From the NCBI GenBank assembly GCA_944739405.2, contig OX123187.2, positions 44,000,394 to 44,064,393 of the forward strand: a stretch of DNA of 64,000 nt, read 5' to 3'. The notes beneath the pieces were generated by a model. It was not told the DNA's origin. It saw only the letters and a program-made list of their open reading frames with translations, and did not search any database. This document shows positions 22,701-27,951 of the stretch, one piece after another. A program made the position numbers and the translations under genes. The DNA is from Euclidia mi. Its lineage: Eukaryota > Arthropoda > Insecta > Lepidoptera > Erebidae. Each line of letters begins with the position of its first letter. The first letter of the stretch is position 1.

Positions 22701-24411
22701 TTTCCTTCTTATTATTACGAAGTTAGTCCTCTAACTAATCTGCATTCACGGTTATCTAATAAATTAAGTACCTATACCTTATATTAAAGATTATTTTCGC
22801 CACCTCTGATTAGGCTGTAGGCATATGTCAGTGGTAAAACGGGCTTAAAAACATAGTAATTTTAGTGCTTTGGCTGTAATAGCCTGTAGGAGAGAGTCCT
22901 AAACCCTGTCTGCCTGCCTTAAGAGGAAACACAACGGCCGTTTTTTCATACAAACGTAGTCTCCTGTTTTCTCCCTGGATAATGCCAGTAGAGCAATTAT
23001 TTTTTTCCAATAGATGTATGGCCCCGATTGGCATGTCCCTATGTTTTCCTTTTTCTCATAAATTAAATATTAAAAAAGATATGAACCTTCAAATACCTCA
23101 AAAATTGGCCAGATTTTCCGCTGTGTTCAAACATCCAAAAAACAAATTTGGCTAGATTATTTAAAAAAAGGAAAACAAAGGGCCACGGCCAAAGCCTTTC
23201 TTTAATTTAATATGAAAAAACTAGTTAAATCGATGAAGTTTTGGAGAAGGAATCAAGGGAATACGAAACGTTGATTTTGTGTACATTTAATAGGTATTTT
23301 TGGTCCAAGCTGCAGTTGTCTCTATCGCGCTCTGCGGGGGGAGGCTTGAGGTTGCGCGACCGCAATAGATTTTACAAATACCTATTTTTCAATTCTCTCG
23401 CCCGTAGTGTTTCCTCTTAAGGTGAGAATAAGGCCGTATTTTAGCTTACCACTGTAAAGACTACAAAGTCTACAAGACAGCTTATTGTACAAGTTTTATA
23501 TATATATATATATATATATACCTGCTAGAGGATGCCCACAGCTACGCTCGCATATTTTATTTTTAACTAGCTGGTTCTGCGCAATCCCGTGAGAAATTTG
23601 AAAAATCCCTTTTTTTTTATTATAGTGTTTATTCTCAGTGCACCTCTACGGTCCCAAAGAACATACATGCGAAATTTCAGCGTTCTGCGCCCAATAATTA
23701 CTTTGTCTGTCGGTCAGTCCGTAACGCAAGAACTTAAATATACAGATATACGAGGGGAGTTCAATGTATTCTCGGTATAGGTATGAAGGAAAAGGCGGAA
23801 AATTCTGAATAAATTTTATTTTTCAATATACTTCCCTAACAGCTCAATACATTTATTTGTTCGTGAAAGTAACTTTTCAATTCCCTCTGAATTTTTTTTT
23901 TTTTTTTTCACTTGACCACTTCTGAATTGTAGATAATGAAGGCGCAGCATCTTGGTAAACAGCCACCATTTCTTCATGGATAATTTTTTGAGTTTTTCCT
24001 TGTTTTGTGAGGAATTTTATCACTGCACGATGCTCGATTTTTTTCATCATTGTCGAATCAGTCATCATAGTTGTCTTTTCGCAATGATATCTTGAATACT
24101 AATGGTGGCAATTAAATGAAATTTTGTATTTATACCCTCAAAGAGTGTCATTAACTAATGAGATAATTAAATTACCCTTATCATTAGTATATCACCTCGA
24201 TACCGAGAATACATTGAACTCCCCTCGTACTAAACCGTAACTTTTTCCTTAGGTGGAGAAAGGCCAGCCGCTGTTCGTGGTGATCGCGATGAAGATGGAG
24301 TACGTGGTCCGTTCGCCACGTGACGGGGTTATCGCCAGCCTCGCGCCCTTCAAGATCGGCGACGCCGTCGGCAAAGGCGCACAGGTCGTCATGCTAGAGG
24401 GAGACAGCTGA
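1710..24411 (+). CDS. Mccc1: Methylcrotonoyl-CoA carboxylase subunit alpha, mitochondrial (14 coding exons)
   Basis: This is the biotin-dependent alpha subunit of 3-methylcrotonyl-CoA carboxylase, which carboxylates 3-methylcrotonyl-CoA with bicarbonate and ATP in leucine breakdown in the mitochondrial matrix, paired with MCCC2. The exons join to 2127 nt, 708 residues; human MCCC1 is about 725. Residues 1-35 are basic with few acidic residues, as expected of a mitochondrial presequence. The biotin carboxylase domain runs from [13 protein letters not shown] (39-51) through the ATP-grasp glycine loop RGGGGKGM (195-202), ERDCSVQRRHQK (260-271) and MEMNTRLQVEH (322-332, catalytic Arg327). A BT-type linker domain follows. 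The C-terminal biotinyl domain carries AMKM (668-671), with biotinylated Lys670. All splice sites are GT..AG and all frames join. No key residue is missing. Confidence 0.96.
2098..2299 (+). CDS. Mccc1: Mccc1 coding exon 2 (N-terminus of biotin carboxylase domain)
   Basis: The exon follows TTTATAG and ends before GTGAGT. It encodes residues 11-78, including [20 protein letters not shown] and VAVYSDADKNAMHVEM, the first Rossmann-like segment of the biotin carboxylase domain. Confidence 0.93.
2618..2835 (+). CDS. Mccc1: Mccc1 coding exon 3
   Basis: The exon lies between TTTATAG and GTATTA and encodes residues 79-151 (the last codon is split 2/1). It carries ADEAYHIGPAPSSQSYLN and the family signature HPGYGFLSEN (113-122). 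Confidence 0.95.
3198..3345 (+). CDS. Mccc1: Mccc1 coding exon 4 (ATP-grasp glycine loop, first half)
   Basis: The acceptor is TTTCACAG and the donor GTAAAG. It encodes residues 151-200 and ends RGGGGK, so intron 4 splits the ATP-binding glycine loop between Lys200 and Gly201. Confidence 0.95.
3753..3757 (-). terminator. Pol III terminator of tRNA-Asp
   Basis: On the minus strand a run of five T follows the tRNA 3' end after four bases, the usual RNA polymerase III stop signal. Confidence 0.75.
3762..3833 (-). tRNA. tRNA-Asp (anticodon GTC)
   Basis: This 72-nt gene has a complete cloverleaf: acceptor stem TCTTCGG/CCGGAGA with one G-T pair, discriminator G, a D-arm with AGTGG, anticodon stem-loop CCGCC-TGTCACG with GTC at the centre, and T-arm GGTTCGATTCC containing the internal B box. 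It carries no intron. It sits antisense inside intron 4 of Mccc1. The stems are intact and a T5 terminator follows, so it is probably a functional gene; copy number elsewhere cannot be judged here. Confidence 0.95.
4037..4174 (+). CDS. Mccc1: Mccc1 coding exon 5
   Basis: The exon runs from TTTTCAG to GTAAAT and encodes residues 201-246. It starts GMRIA, completing the glycine loop, and includes LLEQYITDPRHVEVQ. Confidence 0.95.
4373..4615 (-). repeat. SINE-like repeat, copy 1, with (ATG)n tail
   Basis: The reverse complement of this stretch matches 29848-30092 nearly base for base: 'GTGTGGTGACGGATTAAG', 'CCATGGGTGTCGTAAGAGCC', 'ACCAACCCGTTTGGCCAG', ending in a TGATGATGATG tail. Copy 1 differs mainly where copy 2 has 'GAGAACAGCTGCTG'. 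The GAT-rich 3' tail suggests retroposition. The family is inferred as a lepidopteran SINE. Confidence 0.7.
4619..4664. repeat. Perfect 19-bp inverted repeat, 8-nt spacer
   Basis: TATAATATTGTGTCAATAT at 4619-4637 is exactly reverse-complemented at 4646-4664. It lies directly next to the SINE end and just before the exon 6 acceptor at 4689. Confidence 0.8.
4690..4785 (+). CDS. Mccc1: Mccc1 coding exon 6
   Basis: The acceptor is TGATTTCAG and the donor GTATGT. It encodes residues 247-278, including ERDCSVQRRHQKIIEEAPA, a hallmark of biotin carboxylases. Confidence 0.96.
5372..5555 (+). CDS. Mccc1: Mccc1 coding exon 7 (catalytic segment)
   Basis: The exon follows CTTCTAG and ends before GTGAGT, one base into codon 340. 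It encodes PGLSEETRHAIG through MEMNTRLQVEHPISEMITG. Arg327 and Glu331 correspond to the catalytic Arg and Glu of the family motif NTRxQVEH. Confidence 0.96.
6233..6423 (+). CDS. Mccc1: Mccc1 coding exon 8
   Basis: The acceptor is GATGCAG and the donor GTGAGT. It encodes residues 340-403 (TDLVEWQLRVAAGEQLPL..., HAVECRIYAEEP, GFLPRAGTLHRL), the C-terminal biotin carboxylase subdomain. Codons here are much GC-richer than the surrounding introns. Confidence 0.95.
7185..7316 (+). CDS. Mccc1: Mccc1 coding exon 9
   Basis: The exon runs from TGATTAG to GTACGT and encodes residues 404-447, VETGVREGQEVSVHYDPM to AKLSEYQ. The last 12 exon bases with the donor (7303-7320) are repeated exactly at 7342-7359, offering a second in-frame donor 39 nt downstream. 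The first donor gives the family-like junction SEYQVAGLETN. Confidence 0.94.
7814..8179. repeat. Foldback element with a GC-rich 15-mer core
   Basis: Outer arms GGCGCTGATTGACGGC (7814-7829) and GCCGTCAGTCTGCGCC (8164-8179) match 14/16 as an inverted pair. Inside, CGTGGCATACTGCGG occurs at 7899-7913 and 7929-7943 and as an exact reverse complement at 7968-7982. It is probably a MITE in intron 9. I see no TSD. Confidence 0.55.
8558..8731 (+). CDS. Mccc1: Mccc1 coding exon 10
   Basis: The acceptor is TTTCTGTAG and the donor GTAAGT. It encodes residues 448-505: VAGLETNVNFLLRLSG, AGDVHTAFIPQHYHELF, then a helix. This is the start of the linker (BT-type) region between carboxylase and biotinyl domains. 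Confidence 0.95.
8885..9640 (-). mobile_element. 5'-truncated non-LTR retrotransposon (jockey/CR1-like) with ORF2 C-terminus
   Basis: On the minus strand a frame ending at 9251 encodes the last 118 or so residues of a reverse-transcriptase ORF: GLRKYDHVSQFRTQLKWLPI, LLYNILFNPSTPSYL, TAVRLWNKLPLHIRQ, FKSLVKEYYLSL. A 3' UTR of about 350 bp and an (AAAT)n-type tail at 8885-8910 follow. The RT catalytic region is absent, so the copy is 5' truncated. The family name is my judgement from the C-terminal pattern. Confidence 0.75.
9710..9990 (+). repeat. tRNA-derived SINE
   Basis: The head resembles a tRNA promoter: an A-box-like GATAACCTAGTAGAG (9716-9730) and a B box GGTTCGAATCC (9762-9772). A non-tRNA body ends in (GAT)n at about 9987. 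The same head appears in copies at 12376-12522 and 45726-46036. Confidence 0.75.
10000..10280 (+). repeat. Lepidopteran interspersed repeat fragment
   Basis: The phrases 'GGCAAACGAGCAGACGGATC', 'CCTGATGGTAAGCAATTACC' and 'GCCGCCCATGGACAC' are ones I recognise as a very common lepidopteran repeat. The exact class is uncertain. Confidence 0.5.
10800..10940 (+). pseudogene. hAT transposase C-terminal dimerisation domain fragment
   Basis: Reading from CTG 10800 to TAA 10938-10940 gives 46 residues with the hAT signature ATSVESERAFSTAGYLANKK, SRL and LVILYFLRSYF. An in-frame stop at 10746 cuts it off from the rest of the transposase. It lies near the left end of the TSD-bounded hAT relic. Confidence 0.85.
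11190..12117 (+). mobile_element. 5'-truncated RTE-like LINE with 13-bp TSD
   Basis: The element is flanked by an exact 13-bp duplication AAAATTAAGGTTT (11177-11189 and 12118-12130). Its ORF encodes the end of a reverse transcriptase: NEFVYLGTLFTRDGKN, LVPTLMYGSDSWVWQKS, MLRWFGHVERMDDERL, RGRPRRT, then after an insert RRACMRNLMGVNEAREIC to a stop at 12095-12097, followed by a (TATG)n tail. A 2-nt deletion near 11283 breaks the frame and a 250-bp insert (11686-11935) interrupts it. Confidence 0.88.
11686..11935. mobile_element. 250-bp MITE-like insert inside the LINE, CAG duplicated
   Basis: Removing it joins the LINE codons Gln and Ile exactly (GAC CAG | ATT GGA). CAG is present on both sides (11683-11685, 11936-11938). 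The ends carry an inverted CGATTCAGAAT (11691-11701 and 11920-11930). A 3-bp TSD suggests a PIF/Harbinger-like mechanism, but CAG is not the usual TWA, so the class is open. Confidence 0.7.
12376..12522 (-). repeat. tRNA-derived SINE head, minus strand
   Basis: Reverse-complemented, it reads GAGCAGCGATAGCCTAGTAG and then a B-box-like GGATTCGAATCC (12458-12469). It lies 80 bp upstream of Mccc1 exon 11. Confidence 0.65.
12603..12726 (+). CDS. Mccc1: Mccc1 coding exon 11
   Basis: The acceptor is TGTTCTGTCAG and the donor GTAACA. It encodes residues 506-547 (LLSSQAANTSNDSWKG to LKRTIPLRFDEKG, last codon split 1/2), part of the linker domain. Confidence 0.9.
12950..13175 (+). mobile_element. 3' end of a second non-LTR retrotransposon
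   Basis: A frame from 12993 to TGA 13134-13136 encodes RRPRAQLKIRWRDVVLKDKR, then DDDVMDRAKWKRNVKK, the usual C-terminus of insect RTE-type ORFs. A short UTR and (GA)n follow. Only the extreme end is present. Confidence 0.7.
13222..13372 (+). repeat. Lepidopteran LINE/SINE 3' tail
   Basis: It begins ACTAGAGGTCGCCAGCGG, continues 'AACCTTCCTCTTGAATCA' and ends 'CATAGGGACAGACAGACAG'. I recognise the wording as a widespread lepidopteran repeat tail; the family is not certain. Confidence 0.55.
14255..14893 (+). repeat. Interspersed repeat with an imperfect 180-bp hairpin
   Basis: It runs from 'CGGGCAAGTGCGAGTCTGAC...GAGGGTTCCGTACG' to 'CACGGACAGACAGACAGACG...GGTACGGAACCCTAAAAATA', a common lepidopteran pattern whose two ends (GGGTTCCGTAC / GTACGGAACCC) are inverted. 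Inside, 'AATTTTTCCTTTACTTGTGC' (14442) pairs with its complement near 14617, around a centre at about 14530 (GGTTTTCGACCGAAAACC). Confidence 0.6.
14970..16017. mobile_element. Harbinger-like MITE with TAA duplication
   Basis: TAA flanks both ends (14967-14969 and 16018-16020). Terminal inverted repeats of 28 bp (AGGTGAACGCCGACTTGG... / ...CCAAGTCTGCGTTCACCT) differ at one position. A TWA duplication is typical of PIF/Harbinger. It is itself split by another element at 15190-15876. Its GC-rich ends explain the local CpG peaks. Confidence 0.8.
15190..15876. mobile_element. hAT-type MITE (TSD TGAAAGAA) within the Harbinger-like element
   Basis: An exact 8-bp duplication TGAAAGAA occurs at 15182-15189 and 15877-15884. 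The ends CAGTGTTGCCAAC and GTTGGCAACGCTG are inverted with one mismatch. Repeats of TACGTAGATC lie inside both ends. The core (about 15290-15560) holds another inverted pair, ACGTGACAACG at 15328 and CGTTGTCACGT at 15547, probably a fourth insertion. Confidence 0.8.
16825..17015 (+). CDS. Mccc1: Mccc1 coding exon 12
   Basis: The acceptor is TTTGTTATAG and the donor GTGAGA. It encodes residues 547-610: VTVEHTSDNSYRVQVNNGEW, EASLQTTEKGLRLNALIG, LLTHDQQVHVYDE, beta-rich sequence of the BT-type domain. Two decayed partial copies of this exon lie in the next intron. Confidence 0.94.
17642..17765 (+). pseudogene. Decayed duplicate of Mccc1 exon 12 (copy A)
   Basis: Positions 17701-17742 read CTGTTGACGCACGGACAATA... 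against exon 12 CTGTTGACGCACGATCAACA..., and continue as GCACGTGTATAACAAGGTTAG against GCACGTGTATGACGAGGTGAG. In the exon frame it reads LLTHGQ-stop-LHVYNK. A weaker match to the GTAGAAGC...CTC part starts near 17650. It shares 'GGTATCAA.TGGAAGC' and downstream 'GATTACGTG' with copy B. Confidence 0.75.
17821..17960 (+). pseudogene. Decayed duplicate of Mccc1 exon 12 (copy B)
   Basis: In the exon frame it reads EASVQP-stop-DKGMRLKTLIVVGDKKS, against EASLQTTEKGLRLNALIGDKKS in exon 12. A 3-nt insertion precedes GGCGACAAGAAGAGC, which is identical to the exon, and a deletion then joins to CACGTGTATGAG. It is clearly homologous and non-coding because of the stop. Confidence 0.82.
18428..18667 (+). 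repeat. RTE-like LINE 3' end
   Basis: The phrases 'TAGCCGTTTCCCGCGGTTTC', 'AAATATAGCCTATGTTACTC', 'TAATGGTGAAAGAATTTTT' and the tail 'ATAATATTAGTGTAGAT' are standard for a very common lepidopteran non-LTR 3' end. It is related to the copies at 690 and 21528. Confidence 0.6.
19189..19326 (+). CDS. Mccc1: Mccc1 coding exon 13 (hinge to biotinyl domain)
   Basis: The acceptor is TTTTTCGTAG and the donor GTAAGT. It encodes residues 611-656: NGQTIVELPRPKYQAASG, an alanine-rich hinge, and TPGILERILVNKGDK, the first strands of the biotinyl domain. Confidence 0.95.
19435..19608 (+). repeat. Interspersed repeat family 'CCGATCCCGTGGG', copy 1
   Basis: It contains 'CCGATCCCGTGGGTATTTCG', 'TAGTGCACCCCTACGATCCC' and 'CAGTCAGTCAGTAACGCAAG', then a TATATATTAAGAT tail. 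Other copies are at 23528 (+), 28728 (+) and 35848 (-). It is probably the 3' end of a LINE. Confidence 0.65.
19675..19738. repeat. 30-bp inverted repeat with 4-nt loop
   Basis: The arm 19675-19704 (CATCGGTTTTTGAACTTCGT...) is reverse-complemented at 19709-19738 with one mismatch; the loop is AGTC. It would form a cruciform or hairpin. Confidence 0.85.
21528..21690 (-). repeat. RTE-like LINE 3' end, reversed
   Basis: Read on the minus strand it has 'CCTCGATAAATGGGC', 'CAAATCGGACCAGTAGTTCC' and 'CTCTTCAGCTTTATATATTA', matching the element at 690-796. Confidence 0.6.
22112..22561 (+). other. Orphan 149-codon ORF in Mccc1 intron 13
   Basis: It is open from ATG 22112 to TAA 22559-22561. The product is hydrophobic in the middle (FFAFYILSFL, LFIILEVSSFYTPCFWL) and I recognise no family. 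A reading frame this long can arise by chance in 64 kb, and I see no coding bias, splice context or promoter. It is probably not a gene. Confidence 0.15.
23497..23521. repeat. (TA)n microsatellite
   Basis: About twelve TA dinucleotides in an unbroken run. Confidence 0.9.
23528..23748 (+). repeat. Interspersed repeat family 'CCGATCCCGTGGG', copy 2
   Basis: It starts CTAGAGGATGCCCACAGC, holds 'AGTGCACCTCTACGGTCCC', 'ACATACATGCGAAATTTCAG' and 'GTCAGTCCGTAACGCAAG', and ends in TATACAGATA. A mariner inserted into its tail. Confidence 0.6.
23751..24227 (-). mobile_element. Internally deleted mariner (477 bp) with perfect 27-bp TIRs
   Basis: Terminal inverted repeats CGAGGGGAGTTCAATGTATT... (23751-23777) and their exact complement (24201-24227) are flanked by TA at 23749-23750 and 24228-24229. 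The minus strand keeps the N-terminal helix-turn-helix part of a mariner transposase (23877-24068): KIEHRAVIKFLTKQGKTQK, APSLSTIQKW. The catalytic DDD domain is absent. Identical TIRs suggest a fairly recent insertion. Confidence 0.92.
23877..24068 (-). pseudogene. Mariner transposase N-terminal fragment
   Basis: This 63-codon frame matches the start of mariner-family transposases (IEHRAVIKFLTKQGKT, HEEMVAVYQDAAPSLSTIQK). It then runs into a lysine stretch encoded by a poly-A tract where the internal deletion begins. It has no catalytic residues. Confidence 0.85.
24228..24252 (+). promoter_or_regulatory. Branch point and pyrimidine tract of Mccc1 exon 14
   Basis: TACTAAAC (24228-24235) fits a branch-point consensus, followed by CTTTTTCCTTAG at the exon border. 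The TA of this motif is the right-hand TA target duplication of the mariner. Confidence 0.6.
24253..24411 (+). CDS. Mccc1: Mccc1 coding exon 14 (biotin attachment site, stop)
   Basis: The exon follows TTTTTCCTTAG and ends at TGA 24409-24411. It encodes residues 657-708: VEKGQPLFVVIAMKMEYVV, SPRDGVIASL, VGKGAQVVMLEGDS. Lys670 in AMKM is the biotinylation site. Confidence 0.97.
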   Translation: MEKGQPLFVVIAMKMEYVVRSPRDGVIASLAPFKIGDAVGKGAQVVMLEGDS

Positions 24412-25205
24412 ATTACGTCACTTTACACGACAGTACCCAGTGCCGGACTCAGGACACGCCTTGAACTTTGAAACTCACATTAATCAAGTAATCAACATTG
24501 TTTATTATGAGTAGAATGTTTTGTAGCAGTAGCGGATCCAGTATTTATTTTGTGAGAGGACTTGGACCCGGTGATGGTAGATCCAAGTAAATGCTAAAAA
24601 GTAATTCATCTTGAGGGGAAATCTGATGATTTTGGGGAGGCTTCTGGTCCCTAGCCTCTTTCCTGGATCCGCCACTATTTCGTAGCATATCACCAGTTGC
24701 AATTCGGCACTGTACTTTCGTAGTTTTAGTATGTAGGTTGTGGCTGCTTCAATGGTAAACTTTTACTTTTCTACGTAAGATAAATGTCATGGTGTCTCTA
24801 TTAGTGACAGCATGACAGATATCTTCTAAATAACTGTTACTTTCGACACGGATCGCAGCTCGATCGTAACAGTTACGGGTGCATTGACAATATGACTGTA
24901 TTGTGCACACAACTCAAGAACTGTTGAGCTTTTTGTTGTAATGAATAAGCTTGCTTGGTAACTCTTTCAAGTTTAAATGAGCCATTGTTGTTGGTACATA
25001 TTCTTTAATGCATGATTCATTTGAGTGTATTTGGATAAGCTAGTCGTGTGATAATATATTTGTATAATATTTGAAGTGTTGTGTTATATTTTTCCATACG
25101 TATATACCTATATGTATAATTTACTGACTCATACTCTATGTATATTTTTTATTGGATTCCATCCCTGGATTAATTAGAACCAGCGTCAAAAATGACATGG
25201 AAAAT

Positions 25206-25211
25206 AATAAA
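25206..25211 (+). terminator. Candidate poly(A) signal AATAAA (proximal), Mccc1
   Basis: This is the first AATAAA downstream of the Mccc1 stop, about 800 bp away and just before a palindromic element. Confidence 0.45.
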
Positions 25212-25230
25212 AAACATAAATATCTTGTAA

Positions 25231-25439
25231 AGGTAAATTCACGAAAGATGACCACTGCGCAGAAATCATTTTTTAGGTCCCTGTGGAGGTGCGGGGTGAG
25301 GCGCGGGTGGAGTGCCAATGGCATGGCTCCGTTCTTGACGCATTCCCTAAATGCGTCAAGAATGGAGCAACGCCATTGGTGCACGAATGTACATATGCGC
25401 GACGGCCGCCATTTGTGGTCAACTTTCGTGAATTTACCT
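25231..25439. mobile_element. Palindromic MITE-like element near the Mccc1 3' end
   Basis: The outer arms AGGTAAATTCACGAAAGATG... (25231-25255) and ...AACTTTCGTGAATTTACCT (25415-25439) are inverted with one mismatch in 25. The inner arms GGCTCCGTTCTTGACGCATT and AAATGCGTCAAGAATGGAGC fold around CCCT. The whole 209 bp can form one hairpin. Confidence 0.75.
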
Positions 25440-25479
25440 ATAACTGTACAAAGCTGATGTTATTGTTTGAAATTGTTTA

Positions 25480-25495
25480 AATAAAAGAGAATAAA
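25480..25495 (+). terminator. Candidate poly(A) signals (distal, two AATAAA), Mccc1
   Basis: AATAAA occurs at 25480-25485 and 25490-25495, followed by a T-rich stretch. If used, the 3' UTR of about 1.1 kb includes the palindromic element. Confidence 0.5.
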
Positions 25496-25539
25496 ATTTT
25501 CTTTCTTCAATACCTCTGCTGGTATTTGTTATGATGATA

Positions 25540-26520
25540 GGGTAGGGGTGTGCAAGATTGCGCAGTGTATAAGATTGCGCAGAGCGATTATCCAACCAGG
25601 AAGCAGTTGTTGGCGGCCATCTTCAGTTGAAAGCGTCCTACCGACATTCTAACTGTACCGGCACAAAAATTTACGTTTTTTATACAATTTCCTTAAATTT
25701 ATTTGAAAATAACTAAATTTGATACCAGTCTTACATCATTTAGGTCTTTTTTAAACGTGGTTGCAGTAAATATAAACCAGGTAAGCCGTTCTTATCTGTT
25801 TATTTCTATCAAATTACTCTCGAAGTGTGTTTCGCCTGAGCCAGTACGACATTCAAGTCAATAGATGGCACTTGTGGTATTTTAAAGCTGTTTATTACTC
25901 ATTGTGCAAGAATGCGCATAGCTATCGTGTACAAGACTGCGCGCGAATTCTTGTACACTGAATCATATTTTATTTGGAATTCGTTTTTCATTAGCTATAT
26001 GTAAGCTGTTAAGATTATTAATAGCTAAAAAGAAAAGTGTAAAGCCTTTACCTAAAAAGAATAAGACTGTTAAGCCAAAGAAGCCAGCCAATGCACCCAA
26101 GAAAAAAATATGGTCATGTCCAGGTTGCTCAGAAGTGTACATTGAGCCAATTACCGAAGACTGGATTGAGTGTATTTGTTGTAAAGAATTGTGGCACGAC
26201 AAATGCACAGCATACGTGGGTCGCGGGAACTTCCAATGTGATGTTTGTGAGTAGGTAATGCGCATTGACCAATATGCGCAAACTTGCACACCGGAGCCGC
26301 GCACTCTTGTCCGCATACTTTGTGCAAGAGTGCGCATTTAGGACGCAGCAATTTTTTGAAATATTTCCTAAAATGTTACCTTTATATTTTTTATAATATT
26401 TTTTCTTAATAGGCAGATAACCTAAATAAACGAATAAAGACTGAAGTTGATTCTAAACTGCTGCGTATTTTTCGTAGAAATCATAGTAGCTAAAGTGCGC
26501 AGTCCTGCACACCCCTACCC
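25540..26520 (+). mobile_element. Pogo/Tigger-like deletion derivative with PHD-finger remnant
   Basis: Terminal inverted repeats GGGTAGGGGTGTGCA.G..TGCGCA match 23/25 (25540-25564 and 26496-26520) and TA flanks both ends (25538-25539, 26521-26522). The interior keeps a C-terminal zinc-finger frame like that of some pogo-superfamily transposases. Variants of GTGCAAGANTGCGCA recur at 25550, 25567, 25904, 25929, 25942(-), 26275(-), 26298(-), 26322 and 26496(-), possibly transposase-binding sites. The DDE domain is absent. Confidence 0.8.
25982..26254 (+). pseudogene. Transposase C-terminus with C4HC3 (PHD-like) finger
   Basis: The frame ends at TAG 26252-26254. A lysine-rich linker (KPLPKKNKTVKPKKP) precedes WSCPGCSEVYIEP, DWIECICCKELWHDKC and NFQCDVCE, giving Cys-x2-Cys, Cys-x2-Cys, His-x3-Cys and Cys-x2-Cys pairs. 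No upstream ATG is seen and the frame stays open to the left, so this is the 3' end of a longer ORF. A host PHD gene exon is possible but unlikely, since it lies between TIRs. Confidence 0.75.
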
Positions 26521-26522
26521 TA

Positions 26523-27868
26523 ATTATGTTAAATTATAGGGTGTTTCTATGTATATTATGTATGCATGTACAAAAAAAGTAACTATATACGTATTTTTAT
26601 CCATTGACTAGTACCCATAATACAAGCTCTGCTTAGTTTGGGACTAGATAGTGTTGTGTGAATGTGGTAGAATATTATATTATGTACCCATATAAATATT
26701 ATTTTAAAATACTTATATAAATATCGATTTTTATATAACTTATTTTTATACATATATTTACTAAATGTAATATTTCTTTTTATACAAGAAATATTTGTGT
26801 CTTGCCATAGTGTACATGAACAGATGGTAATCATGTTTTTGTAAGTGTATTACATCATTGTTATTATTATAAATATAAAAGTACAAAGTTTAAAGCAAGT
26901 ATCATTTGAAATTCCCTTCTCGCTCACTTGTACCTAATGAAGGACGCATTATAAATTAACGAATATACTTAATTATATATAATGCACAGCACAATGGCTA
27001 ACACCCGGATCTCAGCTAAACCGAAGATAATTTTACATTATTTACATACACAGTTATGAACTTATGACTGCCCGCTTCCGAAAAATCGTATTTTTTTAAA
27101 TAATTTTCAATAAACTTTGCTGTTTACTAGTTTAGATAGAAAGATTTGGTGTATTGAATTAGATTTTTCAGAGTTATGGATACAGACTTATTTAGCAGAC
27201 ACCCTATGATATTTTTTCGATAAGGAAAACATATTTAGTTTAAAATAAAATAATCAGTTTGTTACAGTCGATATGGGTAGTACCTACCCATCTTTTTTTT
27301 CGTGATATTTTGTGGCCAACTCTTGTGTCAGAGATTTCAGACCACCTGGTCTCCGACATGGCCCAACGCTTCTTGTCCAAGGCAAGAACCGGAATAAACA
27401 TTAAGCAACTGCTACAAGTGCATTTCATTCGGTATAAAATTCCTTGGTGAATCTAGCGCCGCGCCGCCTCCAGTACTATGTATATTTAATTAAAACCCTT
27501 CCGACAAGATACGACGACGTTACAATAGGCCAAAAATTAATTTTGGTAAAAATAGAAACTGTAGCCATAGTCCAACAAACGAACATTAACTGAAATATTT
27601 TTCGCTGAATTAAATCATGCAATTACTTTTAGATTTTAACAAAGAAAACGGAATATTTACTAACAAAGTGTAAAAAAATCCAGTAAGATGACACGACTAA
27701 TCTTAAAAGGTTGCCCGAGAAGTGTATGACATGGAAATTCATAACGGTAAATAAAATCGTTTTTCGCAAACTAACTTAACTTTGCTATAATGTAGGACTA
27801 AATACGATATCAAATGGAAGTAATAATGAATCAGAACCTGGTAGACTATTTGAATACAATTTGTATCC
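26523..27868. other. Intergenic, nothing recognised
   Basis: AT-rich sequence. The few ORFs of about 60 codons show no family resemblance on either strand. Confidence 0.5.
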
Positions 27869-27941
27869 GGGGGCGTAGCTCAGATGGTAGAGCGCTCGCT
27901 TAGCATGCGAGAGGTACCGGGATCGATACCCGGCGCCTCCA
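27869..27941 (+). tRNA. tRNA-Ala (anticodon AGC)
   Basis: This 73-nt gene has acceptor stem GGGGGCG/CGCCTCC (one G-T pair), discriminator A, A box TAGCTCAGATGGTAG, anticodon stem-loop CTCGC-TTAGCAT-GCGAG and T-arm with B-box-like GGATCGATACC. No intron or CCA is encoded. It is intact and followed by a T5 terminator. Confidence 0.96.
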
Positions 27942-27946
27942 GTTCC

Positions 27947-27951
27947 TTTTT
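27947..27951 (+). terminator. Pol III terminator of tRNA-Ala
   Basis: TTTTT begins five bases after the tRNA 3' end. Confidence 0.8.
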
